DNA of 64,000 bases from Pseudoips prasinana. Taxonomy: Eukaryota > Arthropoda > Insecta > Lepidoptera > Nolidae. The notes below the pieces were generated by a model, which did not search any database, had not been told where the DNA came from, and saw nothing but the letters and a program-made list of their open reading frames with translations. The stretch covers positions 15,927,501 through 15,991,500 of the forward strand of contig OX621242.1 of the NCBI GenBank assembly GCA_951640165.1, read 5' to 3'. Of this stretch, positions 22,996 to 34,175 are shown in pieces (position 1 is the stretch's first letter; each line of letters opens with the position of its first letter). A program made the translations under genes and the position numbers.

Positions 22996-23330
22996 TTATT
23001 TGTATTTGGTTTCATATAAGAGCAATGGAGAAAATATGGTCTCAGTTTCCCTGCGTGATCGAATCTGAAATGACGATATCCGCAAGCGCACCAAAGGAAC
23101 CGACCATAGCCTGAAGAATTACTAAGCTGAAGAGGCAGTGGGCAGGGCACATCATAGCTGGAAAAACCGACGGCCGTTGGGACAGAAAAGTTCTCGAGTG
23201 GCGACCACTAACCGGAAGATGCAGCGAAGTCGGGTCTCTTCCAACAAAGACCGATGATCTTGTGAGGGTCGTTGGAAACCGCTGGGGTATTGCGGGTAGC
23301 ACAAGACCGGTAATTGTGGATCCTTTTTTA
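22996..23330 (+). pseudogene. RTE-like LINE ORF2 C-terminal fragment
   Basis: Read across frames, the plus strand gives RAMEK, LRDRI, DIRKRTK, then ITKLKRQWAGHI, DGRWDRKVLEW and a W/R-rich end. This is the KLKRQWAGHI..R.D.RWG.KVLEWRPR.GRR.VGRP motif that closes many arthropod LINE reverse transcriptases of the RTE/craniofacial-development-protein-2-like type. Several frameshifts break it, so no long ORF remains. It is 5'-truncated. Confidence 0.75.
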
Positions 23331-23397
23331 GATGATGATTACTTGTTCTTGAATATAAAACGTTTAAGTGCCTTATCAATTGCATTATTTAAATAAT

Positions 23398-23640
23398 AAC
23401 CAGCTTCCGCTCGCAGTTTCGTACGCGTAAATTATTCATCTGTCTAAGTTGGTGATTACGCGGGCGAAGCCATGGGTAGCTAGTACATTATATTACTACT
23501 TATTAAAATCCCGTCAAAATCGGTCCTGACGTTGCGGAGATTATCCAGTAAAATCAGATATTAAAAAAAAATGTGTGATAAGAGTGGGTACCCCATATAG
23601 TTTCATAAGCATTTAGTATAATCCTGTAATTAGAAAACAG
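23398..23640 (-). mobile_element. Helitron-like fragments, rearranged
   Basis: ccgctcgcagtttcgtacgc (reverse tail), then attacgcgggcgaagccatg and gtagctag in the opposite orientation, then cgtcaaaatcggtcctgacg with gagattatcc. Two copies or an inverted rearrangement. Confidence 0.5.
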
Positions 23641-23738
23641 ACCCTTCAATTTTATTTTAATGTTAAGATCATTTCTCTTAGTGCGGTCCAGGCAGCGGTT
23701 ACACTTGGACTGAAACTGCGTCTTTATTTTATAGGTAA

Positions 23739-23908
23739 CTAGCTGTGCCCCGCGGTGTTACCCGCGTCAAATTTTATAAATTTTCTTTGCTATAAACCTC
23801 ACGGTGCCTGAGACCTTTCCAACGAATGCAAAACCGTGGAAATCGGTTCGTGCGTTCTGGAGTTATAGCGTCAGGAAGGAAAACCCGACTTATTTTTATA
23901 TTATAGGT
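23739..23908 (-). mobile_element. Helitron-like copy
   Basis: ctagctgtgccccgcggtgt with ttacccgcgt at the 3' end; internal aatcggttcgtgcgttctgg; ends near ttttatattatagg. Confidence 0.7.
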
Positions 23909-24320
23909 AATAAGAGTGTTTATTTGAATACAACTTTATCCACACGAAATGTTGAATGTAATAAATATAGTTAGACGTGAATAATTTGTTATAATTTAAA
24001 ACCTCTAAAAAGATAAAAATGAAACGTATCTCGTTTTTATTGTCTGTTTGCATGATTGTCAATGAGGATAAATAGTTATACGACGGCGATTAGTCATAAA
24101 TAAGTAGTTCTCAAGGTTATGGAAGATGACTGTCTGCATAATAACTGAGCCTTGTTGATGTTTTCGTGGAACATTCTGTGACACAGTGAATTCTTCAACA
24201 CTTGTTTGATTTATTTCAATACCTAGATCTTATTTGAGTGGATCCTGGAACTGTATTTTATTGGTTTATTTTGTAGTTAACGTAGCGAACGGATAATAAA
24301 TTATTATTTTTGGTTAAGTA

Positions 24321-24752
24321 CTACCTGTGCTCGCAACTTCGTCCGTGTGGAATAGTGTCTTTAGGTAGCATTCACATACACACCAAAATCAGTATTCGCA
24401 TGCTTGTGGCACAGTTTTCTGTCCTCACGTGCCTGCCTGTTCGTGTAAACACACTTAAGCATATTTCGCCACTTAAACCGCGCCATTTCACTAACAATTT
24501 GAATGTCATATTTGTTTATATCGAATCAACAGCCTAAAAATAAGTTGCAAGCTTATAGCTATTAAAATGACGATACTTTCATACAACTTTTCATCTCTTC
24601 CCTTTCAACTCCTTACAACCCTCTTTTCGCAATGAGAAGTAGCCTATGTCCTTTCTAAGACTATCTATGTACCAAATTTCATTGAAATCGGTTCAGTAGT
24701 CTTTGCGTGAAAGCGCAACTTTCGCATGCATAATATAAGGATAAACTGGAAG
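24321..24752 (-). mobile_element. Helitron-like copy, longer subfamily
   Basis: ctacctgtgctcgcaacttc (3' end) to gcatgcataatataagg (5' end); internal aatttcattgaaatcggttc. Shares its internal part with 16230-16690. Confidence 0.68.
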
Positions 24753-25189
24753 GCGGCCTTAACTCGGTAGTCACAACTTGGTTCTGAAAAGGGTACGTTA
24801 ATTTGACACTCGAATTATCGGACAGGCAAGAAAGAAAAAATATTGGGGTTCCAGTTTTACATTTATATGAGGGTGACGTATTATTGAGAAAGGTAGAGTT
24901 AAGTAGGTATAAGTTTGACAGAAATTAAACGTATAAACGAGTACGAGCTCTCAAGGGGCATGCAGCCCGATGGTTACTGTCGTGATGGCGTAATAAGTTT
25001 TGCCATTTACAATGCTTCCTCCCCATCGATAGCTTGAATTCGTTCATACATTTGTTTTCTGTAATTATTATCCAATACAGATTACGAAAACAATTAATGA
25101 AAGGTTGTTTGCTTCATGAGTCTAAGGTAATTTTGAGTGTTGCATAATATATGTTATATAATGCTTTTTTGATGTAACGCAAAGAAATT

Positions 25190-25405
25190 TTTGAATTGAA
25201 AACTTCTTTGGCGGTGCGGCGTTGTGCCTTTTTTTAAGGGCCCTTTTTTTTGGGTAAAATTGCTAAACTCGCGTCAGGACACGTGACCTGTTCGAATATT
25301 CGTAAGACGGAGGGTCTTTTAAATTCACACAGGCCGTTTTTACACTTACATGACCGCAGCATTTTTGAAGTGAAAACTTCTTTAACGGCGAAGTGCACTT
25401 TTTTG
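25190..25405 (+). repeat. Two direct copies of a gaaaacttcttt...cggcg block
   Basis: tttgaattgaaaacttcttt ggcggtg near 25190 and tttgaagtgaaaacttcttt aacggcg near 25364 are about 173 bp apart and both run into T-rich sequence. Origin unassigned. Confidence 0.55.
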
Positions 25406-26086
25406 TTTTTATTTATGTTAGATTTTTTACAGCCGACAGCCTAACCAAATTAAGTACTATTTAAAAAAATTATTCCCACCATAGAGAGGGAAGCAATTAC
25501 TATGAGTCTTTACCGCCCGAAGGTGGGAAGAAGCATCTTCTACTCGCTACTCGGATAAAATAAGCACTACTGAGAAATGATAAAATAGTTTTCACTTCTA
25601 TCGGCAGTCCCCAAAGACTCTACCTACCCGCATCGCATGTTTTTCTTTTTAAAATGGCGTACATTTAAAAAAAGTAACATTTTTGCTACGTAAATAATCC
25701 TGAATCACCGCCGACTTTACAAACATGCGTTTCACGGACACAAATAATCAGAATAACGATATGTGCGTATCACAAATAGTTGAATTAGTCCTGTATAGAG
25801 ATCGAACCCTGAACATGAGGGCGCTGAGCAGTATTTCCGTATTCTTTGTTGCCAAATTCAGTAACATTTACGTCGTAAACTAAAATAAAATGTCCGTTAA
25901 TGGCAAGATTAGAACGTCACATAATATTTAACGGTCGATAATATATAAAGGTTTTGTTTATTAAACATTTTGTACCTTTAGTATTTTTTATATATTTATA
26001 GATAAAGAACGAAATTTATTTCTGAGTACATACATTAATCCATTGACCATATACGGTCAGACAGAACACATGTATGTACAGACGCC

Positions 26087-26200
26087 AGCACATCAAGCTA
26101 CCCCAATCTGTCAAATTTCCCCAATTAAAAGTGAACCCTATGCTTATGTGATTAAGTTGAAAATCTATTAAAGAAATTTCCTAGTCTAGTACCACCATAA
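26087..26200 (+). repeat. MITE-like repeat with gacgccagcacatcaagctacccca end
   Basis: Starts acagacgccagcacatcaag then ctaccccaatctgtc, followed by aatttccccaattaaaagtg and atgcttatgtgattaagttg. Matches the inner part of the fold-back element at 57967-58202. Confidence 0.6.
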
Positions 26201-26255
26201 AGAAAAACAAAAATGCTTAAAATATCCTCGATAAAAAAACTAATTAGAAGAGATA

Positions 26256-26330
26256 CTAATTACTTATATGTAATAACAAGCTATGACAGGAAATAGGGTT
26301 TCCTTCTTATAACTTGTTATTACGAATTAG
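26256..26330. repeat. Imperfect inverted repeat
   Basis: tgtaataacaagctatgaca ggaaa pairs with tttccttcttataacttgtt atta, with an 8-bp extra piece in the left arm. Confidence 0.55.
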
Positions 26331-26939
26331 TTGAAATTACTATGATTTTAATTCATAAACCTTGGCCCAGCAGTAGACGGCTTTCAACTAATGTGATGAC
26401 GATGATGATAATAAGATTATCTAATATTGTCGAAAGCATTATTTTGATTGTTTTTATTAATAAATATGTAGGCTTGATTAATTTTCGCATCCGCGTGCAG
26501 TAAAATTATATCATCCCGCCAACATTGCACGTGGGGATATCTCCCTTCATTTACGAGGTAGGCCCTTAAAATGTTGTAGTTATATTTATTACTAAAAAAA
26601 ACTCCGTAATTTTTCCATAATGTTAAGAGACGGACTCTACGGAAATCTGTTTGAAGGGAAGGAATAAAAAAATATACTTGGACTACACCACTTCGACGTT
26701 GTTGTTGCTCCACATGAGCCCAAGACTTGCATAATTAACCCTAAAAATGAAGCAAGCAGTATCAAAATTGTATTGCATCGTCCCAATTCTTCTGATGTAC
26801 TTATGCCGTTATTGAATATGATGCTGATTTTCAATACTGAATAATTAATGAAAAGTAATCATAACGAGTGGATTTGATTGTGTTTAAATGGGATAGTAGT
26901 GGTGGCAAGGTGCGAAAGGGTTCGCGTGTTGAGTAATTA

Positions 26940-27170
26940 TTATCGGCAGCTGTCTACGTCCACGCTCCCCCAAACATACACGCGATCGCAAAAAGCGAAT
27001 TTCCCCATTGACTCTCTATCCAACCGCGAACACTTCGTATAGTGGTCAAAACCGCAGACTCCGCGCATGAATAAAAAAGCGGGTAAACAAAATCTTTTTT
27101 GCGGTCGCGGTTTACCTTTGCCGAGTGTACCAGACCGTGAACAATCGGCGTGAATTATCATGTGGAGCAT
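26940..27170. promoter_or_regulatory. GC-richer block, possible regulatory element
   Basis: Contains a forkhead-like gggtaaacaaa and its loose inverse gcggtttacc, with several cgcgatcgc-like words. The 76-codon minus-strand frame across it looks like chance. Confidence 0.18.
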
Positions 27171-28030
27171 TTATGAAAGAGGTTGTTTGTAAAGCGAATC
27201 GAGGTGTAATAATGCCGGCGAGCTATGCTTGGAGCTGTCATCGTAAAAGGATTGTGTTGTTTGCAAATTGTTCTTAATGGTCCTTATGGTTATTGCCTGG
27301 TTTCTTTATACTCTTTGAAACGACGCAGTCTGCAGCAAAGTTATGATACTTTTAGAACTAAAAACTATATATTAAGTAAGACATTTGTTTCTCTGGCCAG
27401 ACTGTCCTGACTCAGTGCTCGATACATCTATTGTTCGAGAAATAGTGACAAATGTAAATACGTTTGCGGGGCAGCAACATAAAGGTAAAATATCATGTAT
27501 CTAAATAGAGATCTAGGAAGATCTAAAACGATTCACTCTCGACATAATTGAATGAATTAAACTTTTTTGAACATTTAATTTTCTTATAAATTCTAAGATT
27601 AATATATCTACCATTTTAAGTGAATTAATACAGTCTAACTGGGAAACTCGGTTTTTCTCTTAGTCTGTTCAAAATGCGATTGTTTTTCAGTAGTATTGGA
27701 TGTGAGAGTGTTAGAGACAGCCTAACGAAAACGTATATGGAACCAATACGTACAAATGCGTCTAAATACTTTTTATGGTAAATATAATTAGCTGGGTAAT
27801 TTACTGCGAGTATAATATTTTCAAATTACAAAATGTATCTACTGTTTCTGAATAATTGAGCCTGTCTTCGATAAAGGTTATTATGGGTAGAAGAACTTTA
27901 GCGATGGATCTCACGAAAAAATCAGGGGTTAACTAAATTCGGCGTCGAACCTATTTAAAATGTTCTTCAAAATACTTTTAACCATACTCGTATGTACAAT
28001 GTAGTATCTTGTCTGTATAAGATACTATGT

Positions 28031-28098
28031 ACTTGGAAGCTAACTAAATTGCCATTCAAATGGTGTCATTTAAATGGCAATTTAGTTAGCTTTCAAGT
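28031..28098. repeat. Hairpin, 32-bp arms, 4-bp loop, two mismatches
   Basis: Left arm acttggaagctaactaaatt then gccattcaaatg; right arm 28067-28098. Confidence 0.9.
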
Positions 28099-28219
28099 TA
28101 TTACTAAAAAAAACTCTGTCAAATCTCGTCAAAAACTCATCAAAATAAGAGAAATCTTATGTATACTTACTATCTCATTTAATTAAACGCCCAATTGTAA
28201 ACAAACAAAATTAAGTCAT

Positions 28220-28480
28220 ATGGCTACAACAAATAATTACAATGAATATAAAAAGAAATACAATTCTTTGAAGGGCCTCTGGCTGATGTTCGGCTATGGC
28301 GGCCAAATGACCTATGAAATCATTGAAGAAATTCGACGAGGGATCAACAATTCAGTTTCGAAGTTTCATCTGTACAATACAACCAGTAAAAGTATTGAAA
28401 ACATGAGTCATCTGCGGAATTGCACTGTAGTAAACATTGATAGTGTAGCCTGGTCTGTGCCGTATGCGTTCGACCAATAA
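28220..28480 (+). other. Unassigned 86-codon ORF
   Basis: The frame starts MATTNNYNEYKKKYN and contains GLWLMFGYGGQMTYEIIEEI. It has an ordinary composition, but no motif or homologue comes to mind and no splice or polyA context supports it. It lies 120 bp right of the hairpin at 28031-28098. Kept as a low-confidence entry only. Confidence 0.2.
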
Positions 28481-28624
28481 AACCATGGAAACATTTAATT
28501 TCCTATGATTTCATTCACGCTTATGAAACTATGCTTATATCATCATAATTGATATAACGAGTACTGTGTAACTAACTCGTTACGCACTTTCTTGTACTGT
28601 TTATGCATAGTAATAATAATATCG

Positions 28625-28876
28625 TGAGACATTATTCACACACGGCTATCTGATCAAACTAAGCACAGCTTGTACTATAGTAACCACATAATATATGACA
28701 TATACTACTTTTCTTTTGGAAATGCATACTTCTATAGATAATTACTATTAATTACACCCAGTCTCAGGATAAACAGACATGTTTATGCACACAAATATCT
28801 GCCTGGGTGGGAATCGAACCCATGACCTGGGGCGTCAAAGGCAAGCATTTACCAACCGCGCCAATCCGCTCGTGCA
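28625..28876 (-). mobile_element. tRNA-derived SINE, second family, minus strand
   Basis: Body with cattattcacacacggctat, aagcacagcttgtactat and ctcaggataaacagacatg, then B box ggtgggaatcgaaccc and the A-box side accaaccgcgccaa. It is related to the 61.1-kb and 12.7-kb copies. An ORF through its head is not a gene. Confidence 0.85.
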
Positions 28877-29467
28877 TAGATTAAAACGGTTTATAATGAA
28901 ATATCTGCTAACCATGGCGCAGTCAGTTAGCCACGTGATTAGGTCGGTCGAGTTGGGGGGCGCAAGCACGCTCGACTTGGTGCTATTGCATCGTTCGCTC
29001 TTAACAAATACGCATTCAATGGTTTACACGAATCACTGCTCCCCTCTCAATCACGTACATGGAAAACCTAACTACTATTAGAATTAATCACGTTTGATTA
29101 CACGGCATGTTTTTGGAACACTGTAATACCATTTGATTCACCTTGAAAATTTTAATATGATTGCTAGTCACGCAATGTGACCTACAATCATATTTTTACA
29201 TTGCATTGTGGTCTAGTTATTTTGAAGTAACCAAGTCTATATACGGTTTCTTCAGAACTTAATACTACCACTTTCCAATTCCACGCCTTTTCACTTGGAG
29301 CTCGCTGCGTTCGTATGTCACAATAATATTCTTTTGTGAATACACGCGTTTGGCGCTTTAAAAATATCTATCTTAGATTATTTGATTCTCAGATCTGATT
29401 TCGTTAAGTTGGATGTTAACCAAGATATTTCTTAGGACAACTTTTGAGTTACCTAGGTAGTTCTACT

Positions 29468-29612
29468 TCTATATAAGTGATAAAATAAGATAAGATAACT
29501 CTTTATTGTACACTAAAACATTATAGGATACAAGAATACAAAAACATAGTTTCATTAAAAAATGTACAATTGGCGGCCTTATCACTAAATGTGATATCTT
29601 CCAGGCAACCTA
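29468..29612 (-). repeat. LINE 3' end with ATAAG tail, minus strand
   Basis: Starts with repeated aataagataag and ctctttattgtacac, and ends tatcttccaggcaacc: the reverse complement of the same LINE 3' UTR as at 5412 and 13440. It abuts the degenerate mariner. Confidence 0.75.
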
Positions 29613-29674
29613 AACGAGTGATGTGAATTTGTTTGGAAAACATGGACCACTTCACCAAATTTTGCTGGTTTTAG

Positions 29675-30788
29675 TACAAAAATATCGAACAAAGAGTTTG
29701 TCTTAAATTTTGCATCGCTAATGGAGTTTCGTGTTCGGAGTCACTGAAAATGTTACAAAAGGCTTACGGTGAATCGATTTTATCAAAAACTCGTGCTTAT
29801 GAGTGGTTCAAACCGTTCAAAAGCGGGCGAGATGTGATGAAAGATTTGCCTCGCTCTGGTAGGCCATCAACGTCTGCAACTGAAGTTAACATCGCAAAAG
29901 TGAAGGAAATAATGACTGAAAATCCTCATTCAACTCTGAGAGAGATAGCCGCCGAACTTTCTGTATCTCACGAGTTGATTCGTACCATTTTAACTAATCA
30001 TTTGGGTATGAAACATGTTGCCGCTCGGCTAGTCCCAAAAAGATCTCAATTTTCTCCAAAAACTCAATCGCATGAAAGTCGCTGAGGACATGGTAGAACG
30101 AGTCAATTCCGACCCAACATTCACGAAACGCATTGTTACTGGTGACGAGACGTGGGTTTACGAGTTTGACATGCAAACTAGTCAACAAGCTTCGGAGTGG
30201 CGCCTTCCAACTGAACCGAAACCGAAAAAACCACGCCAAAGTCGATTAAAAGTCAAAGTCATGTTGACTGTTTTCTTTGACTATCGCGGTGTTGTGCACT
30301 CTGAATTCTTACCGGAAGGTCGAACGGTAAATAAAGAATATTATTTGATCGTTATGCGGCGTTTAAGAGAGCAAATTCGACGAAGAAGGCCAGATTTGTG
30401 GAAAGAAAATTCTTGGATTTTGCACCACGATAATGCGCCTTCGCACAAGGCCATCATTGTGAACGAATTTTTGACCAAACAGTCAACAAATACCATCCAG
30501 CAACCACCATATTCACCAGATATGGCTCCAGATGACTTCTTTCTTTTTCCTAAACTCAAATTACCCCTTCGTGGTACCCGTTTTCAATCGGTAGAAGACA
30601 TAAAGGAGAATTCGCGGCGAGAACTGAACTCAATTGAGTTCAGTTCTCGCTCATTTTTAAACGCTGCTTTCCGAATTCCGAAGGCATGGTTTAAAAAATG
30701 TTTTGATGAATGGATTATTCGTTGGCGTAAGTGTATCGTTTCTGAAAGAGCATACTTTGAAGGTGATAAAATAAATTTGGATGAATGA
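29675..30788 (+). pseudogene. Degenerate mariner transposase (DD34D) with lost start, one frameshift and a palindromic insertion
   Basis: The frame IEQRVCLKFCIANG...CSESLKMLQKAYGE opens just after a TAG at 29672-29674, with no start ATG left. It reads through a helix-turn-helix region to LVPK, where the A-run at 30037-30041 holds one base too many and shifts the frame. The catalytic part continues in the other frame from 30072 (MKVAEDMVERV). It keeps VTGDETWVYEF, LHHDNAPSHK and SPDMAPDDFFLF, with 34 residues between the last two aspartates. It ends normally (YFEGDKINLDE) at 30788. Near the C-terminus, between RELNSI and PKAWFKKCFDEW, there is an extra run of about 14 residues created by an inverted duplication (30617-30650). 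I could not find clear TIRs, so the element ends are unknown. Confidence 0.9.
30617..30650. repeat. Perfect 34-bp palindrome without loop inside the mariner gene
   Basis: gcgagaactgaactcaa followed immediately by its exact inverse. It is part of a roughly 42-bp in-frame insertion in the transposase. Confidence 0.95.
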
Positions 30789-32215
30789 CAAACATTTTGT
30801 ATATTATTGATCTTTTCCCGGTACTTTCTTGATAGAGTAGTATACATACACCACATACAATACATAAACACTCACGTAAAAAATATAAAGTTATACATAA
30901 AACTAGGATGAGGAAGAGAGATAATGTTTCTTTGACACAATTTTGAAATATAGATAACATTGGCGGATGTTAGGGTGGAAAGAATTCCCCATCTTGACCG
31001 CATGAACTGTATAAGAATAGTAAACGTTGACGTGACATTTATCACCGCTGCGATCTGAATTAGTTTTGACCTCCTGAGTCAATATAGATCGTTACTGGTG
31101 GTACTGGTTATGAACCTTATTGAAGAACTCGCGTCTTTTCACTCCGTTTTGGCTACGTTGGAGATTTGAACTTTAGTTGTAACCGACATGAAGAGGAGGG
31201 TATCAACTTGACTGTATGTTTTTGTTGTATTTTATGTTACGTAGTTTCTCTGCGTCAGTTTTTTTTAATAGATAAGAATGGTCCTACTCGTATATTGTTT
31301 TTGTTCCAATCGGTTGTTAAAAACATGACTTGAAGTCGGTTTTAAGTTTAAAAACCAATTCTATTTGGGCGTTAACTTGAGTTAGACCAATTCGAACTAG
31401 TTATTTAATTTTGACCACTTGCCCCATTTAAACCTAATTTGGGCTACTTGGGTCATGTGGACCTAATTTGATCATAGGTCTGTCTCATGAATTTTTAAGG
31501 TTATTCGATTTTAATTATAAAATTATTTTAATTATGCGTAACCCGTTTATTTTTTCAACTCAAGTTGCATAACAAGATTGAGAGTATTGAAAAAAATATA
31601 CATAATAATAAGAAACCTTTTAAGTGAATTGGAAATAACATCGTTTAATTAAAATTTAAAAATAATAAATAAAAATCATTCTAAGTCATTGGTATGAAAG
31701 ACTATTCAAAGTTATTTATTTAAATAGTACTAACCTCTGTCTCCACCCTTCATGTTTTAGAATTGAAATAACTTCAATAGTAAGACAGATTAGTCATAGT
31801 CAACGATAAAATGTGATGCAGATGCAAAAGGCAGAAAAACAGTAACTATGCAGATGTTTCTTAGCTAACTGATAACCTTTCAATATAAGTCACAGTCAAT
31901 AATGCATGCGACAATGTCTCTTAATACAATAATATTACAGAGTTTTGTAAAAATACCATCATTATTAAAATTGAGTTTTGTCTTCTCTTATCGTCTTCAT
32001 ATAGCCTGTCCCAGTGTGCGTCGACCCTTAACTCTTTTGCCTCCCTTAGATTCAGAGTAATTACATAACAGCCATAGGGATTTAGGTCATAGGTTTAATG
32101 TAACTTTAACGATAGTAAAATATTGCAATAGATAGACCTCATTCAAATCTCGCTAGATTGCGTTCCATAGATCCTAGACTGCTAACGAAGTGTAATTGTA
32201 TTTGTTTTCATCGTC
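30789..32215. other. No gene recognised upstream of the MBD exon
   Basis: AT-rich, intron-like sequence. I looked for the upstream MBD exon (a GW..R...G.V.Y.S type peptide followed by gt) and did not find it. Confidence 0.4.
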
Positions 32216-32475
32216 ATCATGTCACCCAAATGACGTCCATGCTGGAAGGCCTCTCCAAAAGTTTTCCACGATGGAATTGTGTCGATTATTTGGAGGGATA
32301 TGCCATAATCGCCACGCTTGGCAGACAGGTTCGCGGTCGCAGTATGATGGTCATTGTACACAGAAAGACGCTTCTGCTCGTTCTCTGATAGATATTCCGT
32401 AGGGACGACTTATAAGCCCCTCACGGAATGAGATGGGGTGGCGATCTATGCCGTCAGCCACACAGCCAAACTATT
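32216..32475. repeat. Unclassified repeat, copy 1, with a conserved peptide-like frame on the minus strand
   Basis: Homologous to 35325-35575. Shared words: tatttggagggatatgcca and ccacgcttggcagacaggtt-like sequence. Minus-strand translation keeps HPISFREG and AKRGDYGISLQIIDT then SWKTFGEAF. Family not identified; it lies only 44 bp before the MBD exon. Confidence 0.55.
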
Positions 32476-32518
32476 TGTCTTAATTGCAATAAATAAGGAA
32501 AATATTTTTTTGTTGCAG

Positions 32519-32642
32519 TCCAAGCGGTACGGCGTTAAGCAATCATCCTCAACTACGGGATTATCTCCAGACAGCGGGGACGTGTAAGTGTGGACTTCCT
32601 TGTCCATTAAGACCGGAAACTGCCTTCAGTTTTGATTCAAAG
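32519..32642 (+). CDS. sba: Internal exon encoding the C-terminal half of an MBD5/MBD6/six-banded-type MBD domain
   Basis: Seen: a pyrimidine-rich acceptor (tttttttgttgcag) ends at 32518, and a consensus donor (AAAG|gtaaga) follows 32642. The 124-nt exon supplies the last base of a split codon, then 41 codons. The peptide starts PSGTAL, continues with L..YL and GTCKCGLPCPL, and ends FSFDSK. Known: this pattern (SPSGTAL, YL, GTCKCGL-CPL, FNFD) is the second half of the MBD domain of vertebrate MBD5 and MBD6 and of Drosophila six-banded. These nuclear proteins associate with the Polycomb PR-DUB H2A deubiquitinase rather than reading methyl-CpG in the classical way. The exon is markedly more GC-rich than its surroundings. 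A competing frame with a donor at 32584 (CGT|gtaagt) exists, but its peptide matches nothing I know. The preceding exon should end in the codon start for Ser of SPSG, and the next should start in phase 0; I could not find either in the window. The gene symbol is by homology only. Confidence 0.82.
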
Positions 32643-32785
32643 GTAAGAACAACAGCGTATAAAACTATACTAGGTAGATCGTTTACGAGAGCACTTAACA
32701 GCCGGAATTTTTTATGATTTTTTTTTTATTAACATGTGATGTGATGGCTTCAGTTATGCAATACTAAAATACTTACTTGACTGCC

Positions 32786-33150
32786 TCTTTCGTCTAGCGG
32801 TAGCGTGTTCAACCGCAGATAATGAGGTCCTGGGTTCAAATCCCGGGTCGGGCCAAAAACTGATTCTGGGATTTTTCCGTAAAAATAAATTTTTCAGTAT
32901 TAGCCCGAAATCTGGGGGTTGGCGGTATTACACCCCCGCGTCTCGGCGAGCACGTACAGGCATCGGTCCTGTACCTGACCTCTTTCCGGTCGTGTCGTTA
33001 GTCATGCCATCGGATCATGAGAGCAATGGAATAGAAAGTGCCCCTGTGTTTGCGCACACACTTGTGCACTATAATATATCCTGCGCAATTGGCTAGTCTC
33101 CATTGGGACTGGCCGCCGTGGCCGAAATTCAGTCGGGAGGATATTATTTT
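32786..33150 (+). mobile_element. tRNA-derived SINE (long, ~365 bp), 140 bp after the MBD exon
   Basis: The head reads like a tRNA: tctagcggtagcgtg (A-box region) and gggttcaaatcccgggt (B box). It is followed by a non-tRNA body ending ggccgccgtggccgaaattc and gggaggatattattttta. Both Pol III internal promoter boxes are well preserved. I treat it as a SINE, not a tRNA gene, because the body continues past the acceptor stem. It sits in the intron directly downstream of the exon at 32519-32642. Confidence 0.85.
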
Positions 33151-34069
33151 TATTACATACTAACATACCATTAAGCAATTCATCGGTAGTAGGTGTGTAT
33201 GTTGCTGGCCCGTTCCACTTTTTCAGTTATGGAAATATTCGATGGCAGCCGGTTACCAAGTCGCGTTAAAACTTTTTACGTCTCCCTGACGATCTTACCA
33301 AGCGAAAATGACACACATATATAATAGGCAGACATAAAAATTCATAAATGGATATAAATGACAATACCCATTTAAACTTTTTATGTCTCGCATACTACAG
33401 TAAAAAGTATCGTTCGGGAGATAATATCAGCTTTAAATATTATGTTGGTACTTTAGTTTTATGTGTCGAATAAAGAATAAGAAAACATCGATGGTGGTGG
33501 TAAAAAAATAGCAGATGTTTTCGAAAATCCGATTTTTAAGAAATGTGTTTACTGTTTAAGCTTTCAGATAGACTTGAAACAATTAACCTGGAAAGTATTT
33601 TCGGACCATTGTTTAATAATTTAATATGTTTTTTAATTATGAGCTTTTCACCAAATACATCTCCTTAAAACGCTGTTTTTTTGATTGTTTGAAAAAATGT
33701 TTTATTTGAACAATAGTAATTTTTTTACTAGTAATTATTATTCTAATCATACTCCATTCATTCTATCGTATAAAAATGTTTATAAAATAATGCATAAATT
33801 TTCATTAACTGCTGCCACCTTTATAAACAATAAACATATCAAATAATTACAATTTACATCATAATAATGGGTAATAAAAAGAAAAATTATGACTTTGTTT
33901 TCGTGTCAAAACACACATATAAAATAAACATGAATTGTTGGTAAGTTGGGAACTTGGGACATTCTACTGCGACACTTCTCAATATTATATAGCAGCCACT
34001 CCATTCTTCGTGTACAGGGTTGAATATTTCCTTTCTATTTATGGGTTAGTTTTATTTTAATAAAGGTAC
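33151..34069. other. No gene recognised
   Basis: AT-rich DNA with T-runs; nothing supportable. Confidence 0.5.
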
Positions 34070-34175
34070 CGCAGTCGACGCCACTTCAGTGGATAACCTT
34101 TAATCTTGTCAGGGTCTTTAATACGTAGGCAGAAAGGGCGGTTTTCGTAGGGCCAGTCTATCCACCCACTGACTT
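34070..34175. repeat. MITE-like repeat, copy 2
   Basis: Contains gcagtcgacgccacttcagt, ggtctttaatacgtaggcag, aagggcggttttcgtagggc and tatccaccc near the right end. Opposite orientation to 9887-10012. Confidence 0.5.

Noticed and set aside
32519..32583. Alternative exon ending at the gtaagt donor at 32584
   Set aside because: Its frame (SKRYGVKQSS) has no recognised homologue, whereas the frame running to 32642 matches the MBD5/6/sba domain and has a better donor (AAG|gtaaga). Use as a minor alternative site is not excluded.
32786..32860. tRNA gene
   Set aside because: Good A and B boxes, but the sequence continues into a non-tRNA body with a repeat-type end, so it is a SINE head. The same applies to the tRNA-like heads at 3318, 11230, 28800, 57497 and 61128.
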